Below are positions 29,298-36,598 of a DNA stretch of 64,000 bases, piece after piece. The translations under genes and the position numbers were made by a program. The notes below the pieces were generated by a model. That model did not search any database and had not been told where the DNA came from. It worked only from the letters and a program-made list of their open reading frames with translations. Position 1 is the stretch's first letter; the number at the start of each line of letters is the position of its first letter. Origin of the DNA: Pseudohongiella sp. O18 (lineage in GTDB: Bacteria > Pseudomonadota > Gammaproteobacteria > Pseudomonadales > Pseudohongiellaceae); NCBI RefSeq assembly GCF_021729085.1, contig NZ_JAJSAR010000002.1:1307445-1371444 (forward strand), read 5' to 3'.

Positions 29298-30080
29298 ATG
29301 CACCCAGTTATCAATATTGCCCTCCGCGCCGCCCGCAGCGCCGCCGAACAAATCGCCCATGTCAGCGACCGCCTGGATCGCGTCAATGTTGTTGAAGACC
29401 ATGGCGGCAACCTGGTGACCAGCATGGACCTGGATGCGGAGCGAACCATCCTCTATCACCTGCGCAAGGCTTACCCTGATTTCAGTGTCGAATCGCGCAT
29501 CAGTGGTTATAGCGAGGGTGCAGATCGTGCCAACACCTGGCTGATAGACCCTATCGTGGGCAACCGTAATTTCTATCGTGGCGTAGGAGCATTCTGCGTT
29601 TCCGTAGCGCTGAAAACCAGCAAGGGCATTACTCAGGGCGTACTCGTCAATCCGGCTACCAATCAGGAATTCACAGCCAGCAAGGGCGACGGTGCCCAGC
29701 TGAATGCGACACGTATCCGGGTTGGCAAGGCCAGTGAGCTTGAGCAGTCCATGATCGCGCTGGATGGTGACCCTCAGGGCGAGACCGTCATCATGCAGAA
29801 ACTCCTGGCCAGCCTGCAGGCGCTGCCGGCGTGGGTTCAGATCAGCGGATGTCCAGCTCTGGACATGGCGCATGTCGCATCCGGACGACTGGATGCTGCC
29901 TGGTGCGCACAGCAGCCGGAAACCGCCATTGCTGCCGCCCGCCTGATTCTTCTTGAGTCTGGTGCTCTGCTGGGAGATCCTCAGGGCAATCCGCAGGTAC
30001 AACAGAGCAAAGAGCTGCTTTTCAGCAATCCCAAATGCTTCAAACAACTCCTGAAAATACGCCAGACCCTGACAAGCTAA
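29298..30080 (+). CDS. suhB: SuhB homologue lacking inositol-phosphatase catalytic residues
   Basis: A 260-residue SuhB homologue. It aligns without gaps to E. coli SuhB (recalled) over the first 92 residues, starting MHPVINIALRAAR. E. coli metal and active-site residues are replaced: Glu67 is Arg67, Asp87 is Val87 (DPLDGTTNF becomes DPIVGNRNF), and the WD pair near 212 reads ET. Asp84 is kept. It should therefore be dead as an inositol monophosphatase. SuhB has a second role as a Nus factor for rRNA antitermination that does not need catalysis, so this is probably a pseudoenzyme kept for that role. ATG 29298 was chosen by family N-terminus. Divergent from trmJ. Confidence 0.88.
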   Translation: MHPVINIALRAARSAAEQIAHVSDRLDRVNVVEDHGGNLVTSMDLDAERTILYHLRKAYPDFSVESRISGYSEGADRANTWLIDPIVGNRNFYRGVGAFCVSVALKTSKGITQGVLVNPATNQEFTASKGDGAQLNATRIRVGKASELEQSMIALDGDPQGETVIMQKLLASLQALPAWVQISGCPALDMAHVASGRLDAAWCAQQPETAIAAARLILLESGALLGDPQGNPQVQQSKELLFSNPKCFKQLLKIRQTLTS

Positions 30081-30116
30081 AACAACAAAATAACTCATCA
30101 GAACCGATGGTCGGAC

Positions 30117-31490
30117 ATGGCAGAACCCAGACGCAGTAATCGCCACAAACTGACAGAAGGCCCCATCGGTCAAACCCTCATCAATATGACCATGCCCATG
30201 ATTGTTGGCATGGTCATGATGTTCAGCTTCAATCTGGTTGATACCTTCTTTATCAGTATGCTCGGCACCGAGCCACTGTCTGCCATCAGTTTTACTTTCC
30301 CCGTCACCTTCACCATCATGAGTCTGGCCATCGGTCTGAGCATCGGCACATCTGCCGTGGTCGCCAAATACATTGGTCGCGGTGAAACAGAAAAGGCCAA
30401 GCAGGCGTCGACAGTGACAAACTACGTCGCCATGGCATTGGCCGGCGTGCTGGCGATTGTCGGTTATATTTTCATGGACAGCATTTTTCTGCTGATGGGT
30501 GCACCAGAACCCATGCTGCCGGCGATTCGCGAGTATATGGACATCTGGCTACCCACCAGTGTGCTGCTGGTCGCCATCATTTGTGCCAACGCCGTGCTGC
30601 GCGCCAATGGCGACACGAGAACGCCCAGCATCCTGATGGCGGCGGCCGGTCTGATCAATGCGGCACTGGATCCCCTTTTCATTTTCGGTCTGGGACCGAT
30701 TCCTGCCATGGGCATTCAGGGTGCCGCTTATGCAACGCTGGCCTCATGGATAGCCGGTGTCTGCTTTCTGTTCTATTACCTGGCCATTCGCCATGAACTG
30801 ATCTATCGCGGCCTGCCCACGGGTCCGGTGTTCAAGAACTCAGCGCGCGAAATGCTGCGCATTGGTATTCCCGCCTCGGGCGCCAATATGATGACGCCGC
30901 TGGCTGCCGGCATCATGACTGCCATCGTAGCCTCATACGGAGAAACCGCAGTTGCTGCGTTTGGTGTCGGTTCGCGTCTGGAATCAATTGCCTGTCTGGT
31001 CATCCTGGCGCTTTCCAGCACCCTCCCTCCGTTTGTCAGCCAGAATCTGGGCGCCGGCAAGCTCGAACGCATTCGCGAGGCATGCCGGCTTTCCATGCGC
31101 TTTGTGCAGGGCTGGCAGTTACTGATCTATATAGTCATGGCACTCGGGGCATCGCTGATCGCCTGGGTGTTTACCCGCGACGCGGAGGTCGCCGGGATAA
31201 TTCGTCTATACCTGTGGATCATGCCGTTGAGCTACGGCATGCAGGGCGTGATCATCCTCTGTAACTCTGCGCTGAATGCCCTGCACAAACCCATGGTGGC
31301 GCTGTATCTGAGCTTTGCCCGCTTTTTTGTATTTTATGTGCCACTCGCCTGGGTTGGCAGTCAACTCTACGGTTTACCGGGGTTCTTTATAGGCGCATTT
31401 ACGGGCAACCTGCTGATGGCCATCGTTTCCTGGCTTACATTCCAGCGTGTACTGGCCGCCGAGCAGGCCCACATGCAACCGGCCAGCTGA
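30117..31490 (+). CDS. MATE-family multidrug efflux transporter
   Basis: A 457-residue MATE exporter with about 12 membrane helices in two homologous halves (first GPIGQTLINMTMPMIVGMVM, second NSAREMLRIGIPASGANMM). MATE proteins export cationic drugs and metabolites using Na+ or H+. Motifs LVDTFFISMLG and ANAVLRANGDTRTPS fit the family. It follows suhB by 36 bp and may be co-transcribed with it. A weak terminator-like hairpin follows at 31490-31537. Confidence 0.92.
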   Translation: MAEPRRSNRHKLTEGPIGQTLINMTMPMIVGMVMMFSFNLVDTFFISMLGTEPLSAISFTFPVTFTIMSLAIGLSIGTSAVVAKYIGRGETEKAKQASTVTNYVAMALAGVLAIVGYIFMDSIFLLMGAPEPMLPAIREYMDIWLPTSVLLVAIICANAVLRANGDTRTPSILMAAAGLINAALDPLFIFGLGPIPAMGIQGAAYATLASWIAGVCFLFYYLAIRHELIYRGLPTGPVFKNSAREMLRIGIPASGANMMTPLAAGIMTAIVASYGETAVAAFGVGSRLESIACLVILALSSTLPPFVSQNLGAGKLERIREACRLSMRFVQGWQLLIYIVMALGASLIAWVFTRDAEVAGIIRLYLWIMPLSYGMQGVIILCNSALNALHKPMVALYLSFARFFVFYVPLAWVGSQLYGLPGFFIGAFTGNLLMAIVSWLTFQRVLAAEQAHMQPAS

Positions 31491-31537
31491 AGCCCGGGCA
31501 GGCATATCCTCCCTTTGCCCACTGCGGCTTTTGTTTT
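31490..31537 (+). terminator. Likely terminator after the MATE gene
   Basis: A two-part stem, AAGCC with GGCTT and GGGCA with TGCCC, followed by TTGTTTT. It starts at the MATE stop codon. The stem is interrupted by a bulge, so strength is uncertain. Confidence 0.5.
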
Positions 31538-31571
31538 ATGCTTCGGAAAAACACATAAAAGGGGATTCCGC

Positions 31572-31661
31572 ATGACTAAACAGACGATGGCAGACAGCCT
31601 AACCAGTCGCACGGCCAATACTGCTGATGCAGCAGTGCGGCAGTTCTGGTCCACCCGATGA
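31572..31661 (+). CDS. 29-aa peptide translationally coupled to a nitroreductase
   Basis: A 29-codon frame starting ATG 31572 behind a strong AAGGGG ribosome site (7-8 nt spacing). Its TGA overlaps the nitroreductase ATG by 4 bp (ATGA). The nitroreductase has no ribosome site of its own, so it probably depends on translation of this peptide. The product is hydrophilic (starts MTKQTMADSL, ends VRQFWSTR) with no membrane segment. It could be a regulatory leader peptide or a true small protein. No family recognised. Confidence 0.55.
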   Translation: MTKQTMADSLTSRTANTADAAVRQFWSTR

Positions 31662-32236
31662 GCAAGATTACCTCCAGCTACAAAGATGCCCTGCAGGTAC
31701 TACACCAGCGGGTTTCAGTATCGCGGGTCAGCGATCCGGCTCCGGATCAGGCCACGCGTGAAGCGATATTTCGTGCCGCGCTGCGGGCCGCCGATCATGG
31801 CCTCTTGCGACCCTGGCGATTTCTGATCATTGAAGGTGAGTCCCGGCACCGCCTGGGCGAGTTGTGGGGTAAGGCGAGCAAGGCTGATAATCCCGAGATG
31901 ACGGAAGCAGATGTGTTGTCCGCGCAGAAAAAAGTGCTGCGGGCGCCAATGATTGTAGTCGGCATTGTCAGCCCAAAAGCCCACCCCAAAGTCCCCGAGG
32001 CAGAACAACACCTTGCCGCCGGAGCGGCCATGCAGAATATGCTTAATGCGGCGTACGCACTGGATGTTGGCGCAATCTGGCGCACCGGGCCAATGGCGAC
32101 CCACCCTGTGATGCGCGAGGGGCTGGGCTTGCAAGCCCACGAATCGATTATCGGTTTTTTATATCTCGGCAGCATCGATGGCCCCGTGCGCAGCGTGCGC
32201 GAAGAGGCACTGATCGACTTTTTCCAGGAGTGGTAA
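31658..32236 (+). CDS. YdjA-like FMN nitroreductase
   Basis: A 192-residue nitroreductase-family flavoprotein, probably an FMN-dependent NAD(P)H oxidoreductase acting as a dimer in the cytosol. Features match the short YdjA branch: HQRVSVSRVSDPAP, ALRAADHGLLRPWRF (FMN-phosphate region), AAGAAMQNMLNAA, VGAIWRTGPMATHP and IIGFLYLGS. Length is normal (E. coli YdjA is 183). It is coupled to the 29-aa frame upstream and abuts the acyltransferase downstream, whose ATG follows its stop with no gap. Physiological substrate unknown. Confidence 0.9.
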   Translation: MSKITSSYKDALQVLHQRVSVSRVSDPAPDQATREAIFRAALRAADHGLLRPWRFLIIEGESRHRLGELWGKASKADNPEMTEADVLSAQKKVLRAPMIVVGIVSPKAHPKVPEAEQHLAAGAAMQNMLNAAYALDVGAIWRTGPMATHPVMREGLGLQAHESIIGFLYLGSIDGPVRSVREEALIDFFQEW

Positions 32237-32851
32237 ATGACTCAAGCCACCGAAGCTCACACGATGCAGATTCGCAAGACCACAGTCTTCTGCACGCCCT
32301 TACTGACAGCTCTGTTACGCGGCCTGGCGACGATGATTCTGTGGATAATTGGCTGGCGGCCTATAGGCAAACCGCTCAACGACCAGCGCTTTGTTCTGAT
32401 CGGCGCGCCACACACCAGCAATTGGGATTTCCCCATCATGCTATTGGTTGTCCTGAAGTTGAAGCTGCGCCTGCACTGGATGGGCAAGAACTCACTGTTC
32501 AAGTTTCCATTTGGTGGGCTGATGCGTTGGCTGGGTGGCATCCCGATAGATCGTTCCCGCCACAACGGCATGGTCGATCAGGTTGTTCAGCAGTACAGAG
32601 ATAACCCGGAGCTGGTGGTTCTGATTCCACCCGAAGGCACAAGGGCCAAGGTCAAGGACTGGAAGACCGGGTTTTACCATATCGCCAATAACGCCGGAGT
32701 TCCGATTCTGATGGGTTATCTGGACGCAGATAAAAAAGAAGCTGGCCTGGCCGACTTCTTTTATCCGACCGGAGATCTGTCGGTCGATATGGCTGAAATT
32801 CGAAAGTTCTACGCCACCAAAAAAGGCATCAGGCCAGAGAATGCTGACTGA
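32237..32851 (+). CDS. 1-acylglycerol-phosphate-type acyltransferase
   Basis: A 204-residue PlsC-like acyltransferase. Catalytic HxxxxD is seen as HTSNWD (His59, Asp64), with the acceptor motif PPEGTR near residue 132 and GGIPIDRS near 95. A hydrophobic segment (about 18-40) probably anchors it to the inner membrane. It resembles the short family of glycerol acyltransferases that modify lysolipids or other glycerol lipids; the exact acceptor is unknown. Its AGGAG ribosome site lies inside the end of the nitroreductase gene, which it directly follows. It overlaps the convergent TetR gene by 23 bp. Confidence 0.88.
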   Translation: MTQATEAHTMQIRKTTVFCTPLLTALLRGLATMILWIIGWRPIGKPLNDQRFVLIGAPHTSNWDFPIMLLVVLKLKLRLHWMGKNSLFKFPFGGLMRWLGGIPIDRSRHNGMVDQVVQQYRDNPELVVLIPPEGTRAKVKDWKTGFYHIANNAGVPILMGYLDADKKEAGLADFFYPTGDLSVDMAEIRKFYATKKGIRPENAD

Positions 32852-33629
32852 CCGAGTCAGAGGCCTCCGCCTGGTCTGAGTTTTGACTGGCAGGTGCCTG
32901 GTAATCCAGAGCACTCAACACATGTGAAAACGCAAAATTGGCAAAAACATTGATGTCTGATTTCAGGTGCTGGAACTTCCAGCGCTTGAGATACCATTGT
33001 TGCAGTATTGCAGTGGTTGCTGCCGACAGCAGTGCCGTGTCGCCCTGATAACGGAACACACCCGCATCAATGCCATCCTGGAAAATAGATTGCAGCCGCT
33101 GGTCAAACTTCAGCTCCATCTGCATGGCAGCTTCCCGCTGGCTGCGATCAAGACCCTTGGCTTCGATAAAACAGAAGTAGTACCACTGATGCATGATGTC
33201 GTTCATGTACAGGTCTGCAAACAGTACAGCCCGGAGGTGTTCGTAAGGTGGCAGATTGTGACTGTGAATATCCGACATGACGTCATCAATAGACTGCCGC
33301 ACCACCGATTCAATCGCAGATGCCAGGTCGCTTTTGCTGCCAATATATGCGTACAAACCACCCATGCTGATCTGAGTCTCTCGGCTCAGGTCACGGAGGC
33401 TCATGGAATGAAAACCCTGGCTGTTGGCCAGACGGAATGTGCAGGTAAAAATCTTCTGGAGATTACGCAAGGCAGTCTTGCCATTTTTAATCTGCATGCG
33501 TTCGTGGTGAACAGCGAATACTCGTTCCCACAATGGTTCGCCTTCCAGCACCCAAGCCTGTTTGAACGCTTTTAGCGAAGTATTGTGCGGCCACTCAGCT
33601 TTAAGCTTGTCTTCTGACACGCCTGACAT
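32829..33629 (-). CDS. TetR-family regulator with long N-terminal extension
   Basis: A 266-residue TetR-type repressor. The DNA-binding helix-turn-helix is at about residues 54-100 (GFHSMSLRDLSRETQISMGGLYAYIGSK). It is preceded by an unusual extension of about 50 residues (SLKAFKQAWVLEGEPLWERVF), whereas most family members start within 10-20 residues of the domain. The ligand domain includes DLYMNDIMHQWYYF. Start ATG 33629 has AAGGAG nine bases upstream, so the extension is probably real. The C-terminus is Ser/Gln-rich. Its target is unknown; the convergent nitroreductase-acyltransferase operon or the TSUP permease are candidates by position only. Confidence 0.88.
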   Translation of the reverse strand: MSGVSEDKLKAEWPHNTSLKAFKQAWVLEGEPLWERVFAVHHERMQIKNGKTALRNLQKIFTCTFRLANSQGFHSMSLRDLSRETQISMGGLYAYIGSKSDLASAIESVVRQSIDDVMSDIHSHNLPPYEHLRAVLFADLYMNDIMHQWYYFCFIEAKGLDRSQREAAMQMELKFDQRLQSIFQDGIDAGVFRYQGDTALLSAATTAILQQWYLKRWKFQHLKSDINVFANFAFSHVLSALDYQAPASQNSDQAEASDSVSQHSLA

Positions 33630-33784
33630 GCGCAGTCACTCCTTGATCAATGCAGGCAACGCTGCTGTCGTTGGGCACCCTCTGTTCGAGGTTCAGTGCC
33701 AGTCAACTCGCGCTTTCGATTCGCTGCCCTGGTTTATTGTTATTTCCGGCCCGTAAGGCCATCTGGAATGGATAGCACAGCAGT

Positions 33785-34510
33785 TTACACCAAGCTGCCG
33801 CCGTTCACCAACGCACTGATCACGGCGTAGAGTCCGGATATCGCACACAATATCAGCGAGCCACCGCGGATGACCTGAGGCGACAGACGGCCCATGGTCT
33901 GTCGTGCGACCCAGAATCCGGCGACGGTTGCGGGGATCAGAGGCAAGGACAGCATGAAGTGGGACCAGCCGAAATGTCCAACCGGCGCGAGCACAAGCAG
34001 GGAGATCAGGCAGCTGACGACAAAAAACGCAGCCAGATTGGCCCGTATCAATGCGACATTCTGATGCTGCCAAAGCAGCGCCATGGGCGGTCCACCGATG
34101 GATGTGCTGGTGCCCATGAAGCCCGAGAGAAAGCCAGCAGCAACCATCCTGCCGTTGGTAGGACTCCAGCGCAACGAACTCAGACTGACCGCCACCGCAA
34201 ACAACACCGAGAGCCCTATCCACAGCGCCAGCATGTTCTTGTCCATCCACAACAGCAGCCCGGCGCCAGCCAGAGAACCGGGGACACGCCCGACCACCGC
34301 CGCCTTCAATCCGCTCAGAGACACTCCTTCACGGAAATACCAGGCATTGATCAGCGAGAGCACCAGTGCGCAGACCGTCACGGGCGCCGGTACATAGGCG
34401 GGATTCACGAAGAACAGCACTGGCGCAGCAATCACAGCCAGGCCGAAACCAACGGCGGTCTGTACGTAGGCACCGACAAAAACCAGTGCGATTGCTATCA
34501 GTATGTCCAT
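33785..34510 (-). CDS. TauE/SafE (TSUP) family permease
   Basis: A 241-residue membrane protein with about 7-8 helices, of the TSUP family that exports sulfite, sulfoacetate or related anions. Characteristic repeats are present: GAYVQTAVGFGLAVIAAPVLF near the N-terminus and AAGFLSGFMGTSTSIGGPPMAL in the second half. It lies about 155 bp downstream of the TetR start, in the same direction, so it is upstream of that gene in transcription order. The actual substrate is unknown. Confidence 0.9.
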   Translation of the reverse strand: MDILIAIALVFVGAYVQTAVGFGLAVIAAPVLFFVNPAYVPAPVTVCALVLSLINAWYFREGVSLSGLKAAVVGRVPGSLAGAGLLLWMDKNMLALWIGLSVLFAVAVSLSSLRWSPTNGRMVAAGFLSGFMGTSTSIGGPPMALLWQHQNVALIRANLAAFFVVSCLISLLVLAPVGHFGWSHFMLSLPLIPATVAGFWVARQTMGRLSPQVIRGGSLILCAISGLYAVISALVNGGSLV

Positions 34511-34596
34511 AAGGATTCCAGAATCTGACTCAGCTCAGCTGCAGGCGCCACTGACTATAAGAAAAACCGCGTATTCTACGCCTGTTATGCCGCCTC

Positions 34597-34605
34597 TGCT
34601 ATAAT
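34597..34605 (+). promoter_or_regulatory. Extended -10 promoter placing the start at the radical SAM ATG
   Basis: TG-C-TATAAT, a perfect extended -10. The expected start of transcription (34611-34613) is at or within 3 nt of the ATG at 34614, so the mRNA would be leaderless or nearly so. No ribosome site is visible. Confidence 0.45.
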
Positions 34606-34613
34606 CCCGCCCC

Positions 34614-35504
34614 ATGTATCCAATGTCCTATATCGAACCGGTTTTTCGCCCACCCAGTGAATGGAAGTCCCTGATCCTGCAGGTGACCAACGGCTGCTCC
34701 TGGAATAAATGCACTTTCTGCGACATGTATACTGCCCCGCAGAAACGCTTTCAGCCCCAATCAATCGAGGCCCTTGAGTCACAGGTGCGTGACATCGTTG
34801 AGCGCGGCCTGCCTGTCTACCGGGTCTTTCTGGCTGATGGTGACGCAATGACGCTGTCAATGCGCCGCCTGAACGAAATACTGGACATGCTCAATCGATG
34901 GTTGCCACACAAACCAAGAATCAGTGCTTACTGCCTGCCGCGCAATCTGCGCAACAAGACGGTGGATGATCTGCGAGAGCTGCGCGCAAAAGGCCTTAGT
35001 CTGCTTTACGTGGGCTGCGAGACCGGCGACGACGAATTGCTGCAACTGATAGAGAAAGGCGAAACTTTTGACAGCTCACTGGACGCCCTGCAGAAGATGA
35101 AAGCGGCTGACATCAAGAGCTCGGTCATGGTACTCAACGGCCTGGGTGGCCCTGAACTGAGTGAGCGCCACGCTATCAACAGCGCCCGACTGATGAACGC
35201 CGCCCAGCCTGATTATCTCTCAACGCTGGTGGTGGAACTGCCCAATGGCACACAGCGCTTTACAAAACACTTTGGTGATCGCTGGCGCAAGCTGGGCAAG
35301 CTGGAACTGTTTCGCGAAATGGAAGTCTTTCTGGAACACCTGGAACTTAACAGCACCATCTTCCGCAGCGATCATGCGTCGAACTATCTTGTTCTGAAAG
35401 GTGTACTGGGCAAGGACAAGGACAGCTTGCTGCGAATTGTGCGCACTGCTATTCATCAGCCAGGGCAAATACCCTTGCGTGAAGAATGGCAACGGGGGCT
35501 GTAG
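34614..35504 (+). CDS. Radical SAM protein with CX4CX2C cluster motif
   Basis: A 296-residue radical SAM enzyme. The cluster motif is NGCSWNKCTFC (Cys28, Cys33, Cys36), spaced C-x4-C-x2-C rather than the usual C-x3-C-x2-C. YVGCETGDDELLQLIEKG and VMVLNGLGGPE are typical radical SAM core segments. There is no cobalamin or obvious substrate domain. It could be a housekeeping Fe-S oxidoreductase; no reaction can be named. The start could be ATG 34614 or ATG 34623. Its stop directly abuts that of convergent ychJ. Confidence 0.85.
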   Translation: MYPMSYIEPVFRPPSEWKSLILQVTNGCSWNKCTFCDMYTAPQKRFQPQSIEALESQVRDIVERGLPVYRVFLADGDAMTLSMRRLNEILDMLNRWLPHKPRISAYCLPRNLRNKTVDDLRELRAKGLSLLYVGCETGDDELLQLIEKGETFDSSLDALQKMKAADIKSSVMVLNGLGGPELSERHAINSARLMNAAQPDYLSTLVVELPNGTQRFTKHFGDRWRKLGKLELFREMEVFLEHLELNSTIFRSDHASNYLVLKGVLGKDKDSLLRIVRTAIHQPGQIPLREEWQRGL

Positions 35505-35915
35505 TCAGCCCTCAGTATCCAGGTAGAACCAGCGGCCCTTGATGCGCAGGAAGCGCGAGCGCTCGTGGTGAATCTGAACCTGCCCGGTTTCGTCGCGCCA
35601 GTGCGCTTTGAACTCGACCATGGCAGAGTCGCCTGACTGATTTGCGTCCAGTATCTCCAGTCTGATCCAGTCTGTGTCCTTTGCGCCCAGTTGTTCGGCG
35701 CTGACAGCTGGGCGGGTATCCACGTGCCAGGTCTGCAGCAGATAGTCTCCCAGTCCGCCAATCGCAAAGGCGCTGTAGCGCGAGCGCATCAACTGTTTTG
35801 CAGTGCGCGCAAATTCTTTGCCAGCATGCAGGCTGCCGCAGCAGACAGAGTAACGTTTACCGCTGTCGCAGGGGCAAATCTGATTTTTAGCGAGGTATTT
35901 TATATCAGGTGTCAT
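35505..35915 (-). CDS. YchJ family protein with N-terminal SEC-C metal-binding motif
   Basis: A 136-residue YchJ (UPF0225) protein. The N-terminus has a SEC-C zinc motif, CPCDSGKRYSVCC (CxC-x8-CC, residues 14-26), as in the SecA tail. The body includes LMRSRYSAFAIGGLGDYLLQTW and HERSRFLRIKGRWFYLD, standard for the family. Enterobacterial YchJ (about 152 residues) often has a second C-terminal Cys motif, which is absent here. Function unknown; the fold is NTF2-like. Stop codons of this gene and the radical SAM gene are adjacent. Confidence 0.9.
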   Translation of the reverse strand: MTPDIKYLAKNQICPCDSGKRYSVCCGSLHAGKEFARTAKQLMRSRYSAFAIGGLGDYLLQTWHVDTRPAVSAEQLGAKDTDWIRLEILDANQSGDSAMVEFKAHWRDETGQVQIHHERSRFLRIKGRWFYLDTEG

Positions 35916-35930
35916 GGCGCTTAACGGCTG

Positions 35931-36530
35931 TCAGTTTTTCGATTTTTTCTGACCCAGTCCCGCGCTCATGATCAGACGCAGCGCATCACCCGCGTCTATA
36001 TCGGCGGGTTCGACACAGTCTCTGGGCAATACCACCATATAGCCACCGACCTGGTAACTCATCGGCAGATACACGGCAATTTCCTGATCGCTGATCATCT
36101 GCCCCAGGCGCGAGCGTTCGTCGTCACCCTGCTTTGTCACGACCCCCAATAATTTGTAAGGCGTATCGGGCATTCTTACCCAGACGACTTTCTGGTCACT
36201 GAAATTCTGCCCGCCAATCAGGTCAAAGAAATCCTTGATGGTGTTATAGAGGTAATTAAGAACGGGAATGCGATCGATCAGTCGATGTCCCCATAGCCAG
36301 AGTGGTTTGATGATGCGCACACGGAAACTGATGCCAGTGACCACAGCCAGCGCCAGAAAGCTCACAATCGCCAGGCCCGGAATATACCACTCGGCCGGCA
36401 GCACCAGATCCCAGACCTGCTTCAGCCATTCTTCAACCGTTGTTAACACCCAGATCAATAATTGTATCGACAGCACAATGGGCAGCAACAGCGACAGGCC
36501 CGTCAACAGATCTTTACTCAACTTCTTCAA
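35931..36530 (-). CDS. DUF502 inner-membrane protein
   Basis: A 199-residue DUF502 protein with two N-terminal membrane helices (about 6-28 and 49-72) followed by a soluble domain. Family features seen: DLLTGLSLLLPIVLSIQLL, IDRIPVLNYLYNTIKDFFDLIGG and VVWVRMPDTPYKLLGVVT. Function in bacteria is unknown. The start is taken as TTG 36530 because a strong GGGGAG sits 6-8 nt upstream and family members begin MKxL; an ATG at 36551 would place that ribosome site inside the gene. It lies 15 bp from ychJ and may be co-transcribed with it. Confidence 0.88.
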   Translation of the reverse strand: MKKLSKDLLTGLSLLLPIVLSIQLLIWVLTTVEEWLKQVWDLVLPAEWYIPGLAIVSFLALAVVTGISFRVRIIKPLWLWGHRLIDRIPVLNYLYNTIKDFFDLIGGQNFSDQKVVWVRMPDTPYKLLGVVTKQGDDERSRLGQMISDQEIAVYLPMSYQVGGYMVVLPRDCVEPADIDAGDALRLIMSAGLGQKKSKN

Positions 36531-36598
36531 AATTCTCTCCCCGTTTGGCATCGACGCGCGGCGGTATCATGGACTTATAACACTGTTTTCAACGTTGA

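Noticed and set aside
29277-30173. A 298-codon frame antisense to suhB
   Set aside because: I considered whether the degenerate suhB was a shadow of this frame. The gap-free match to E. coli SuhB and the trmJ neighbourhood settle it for suhB.
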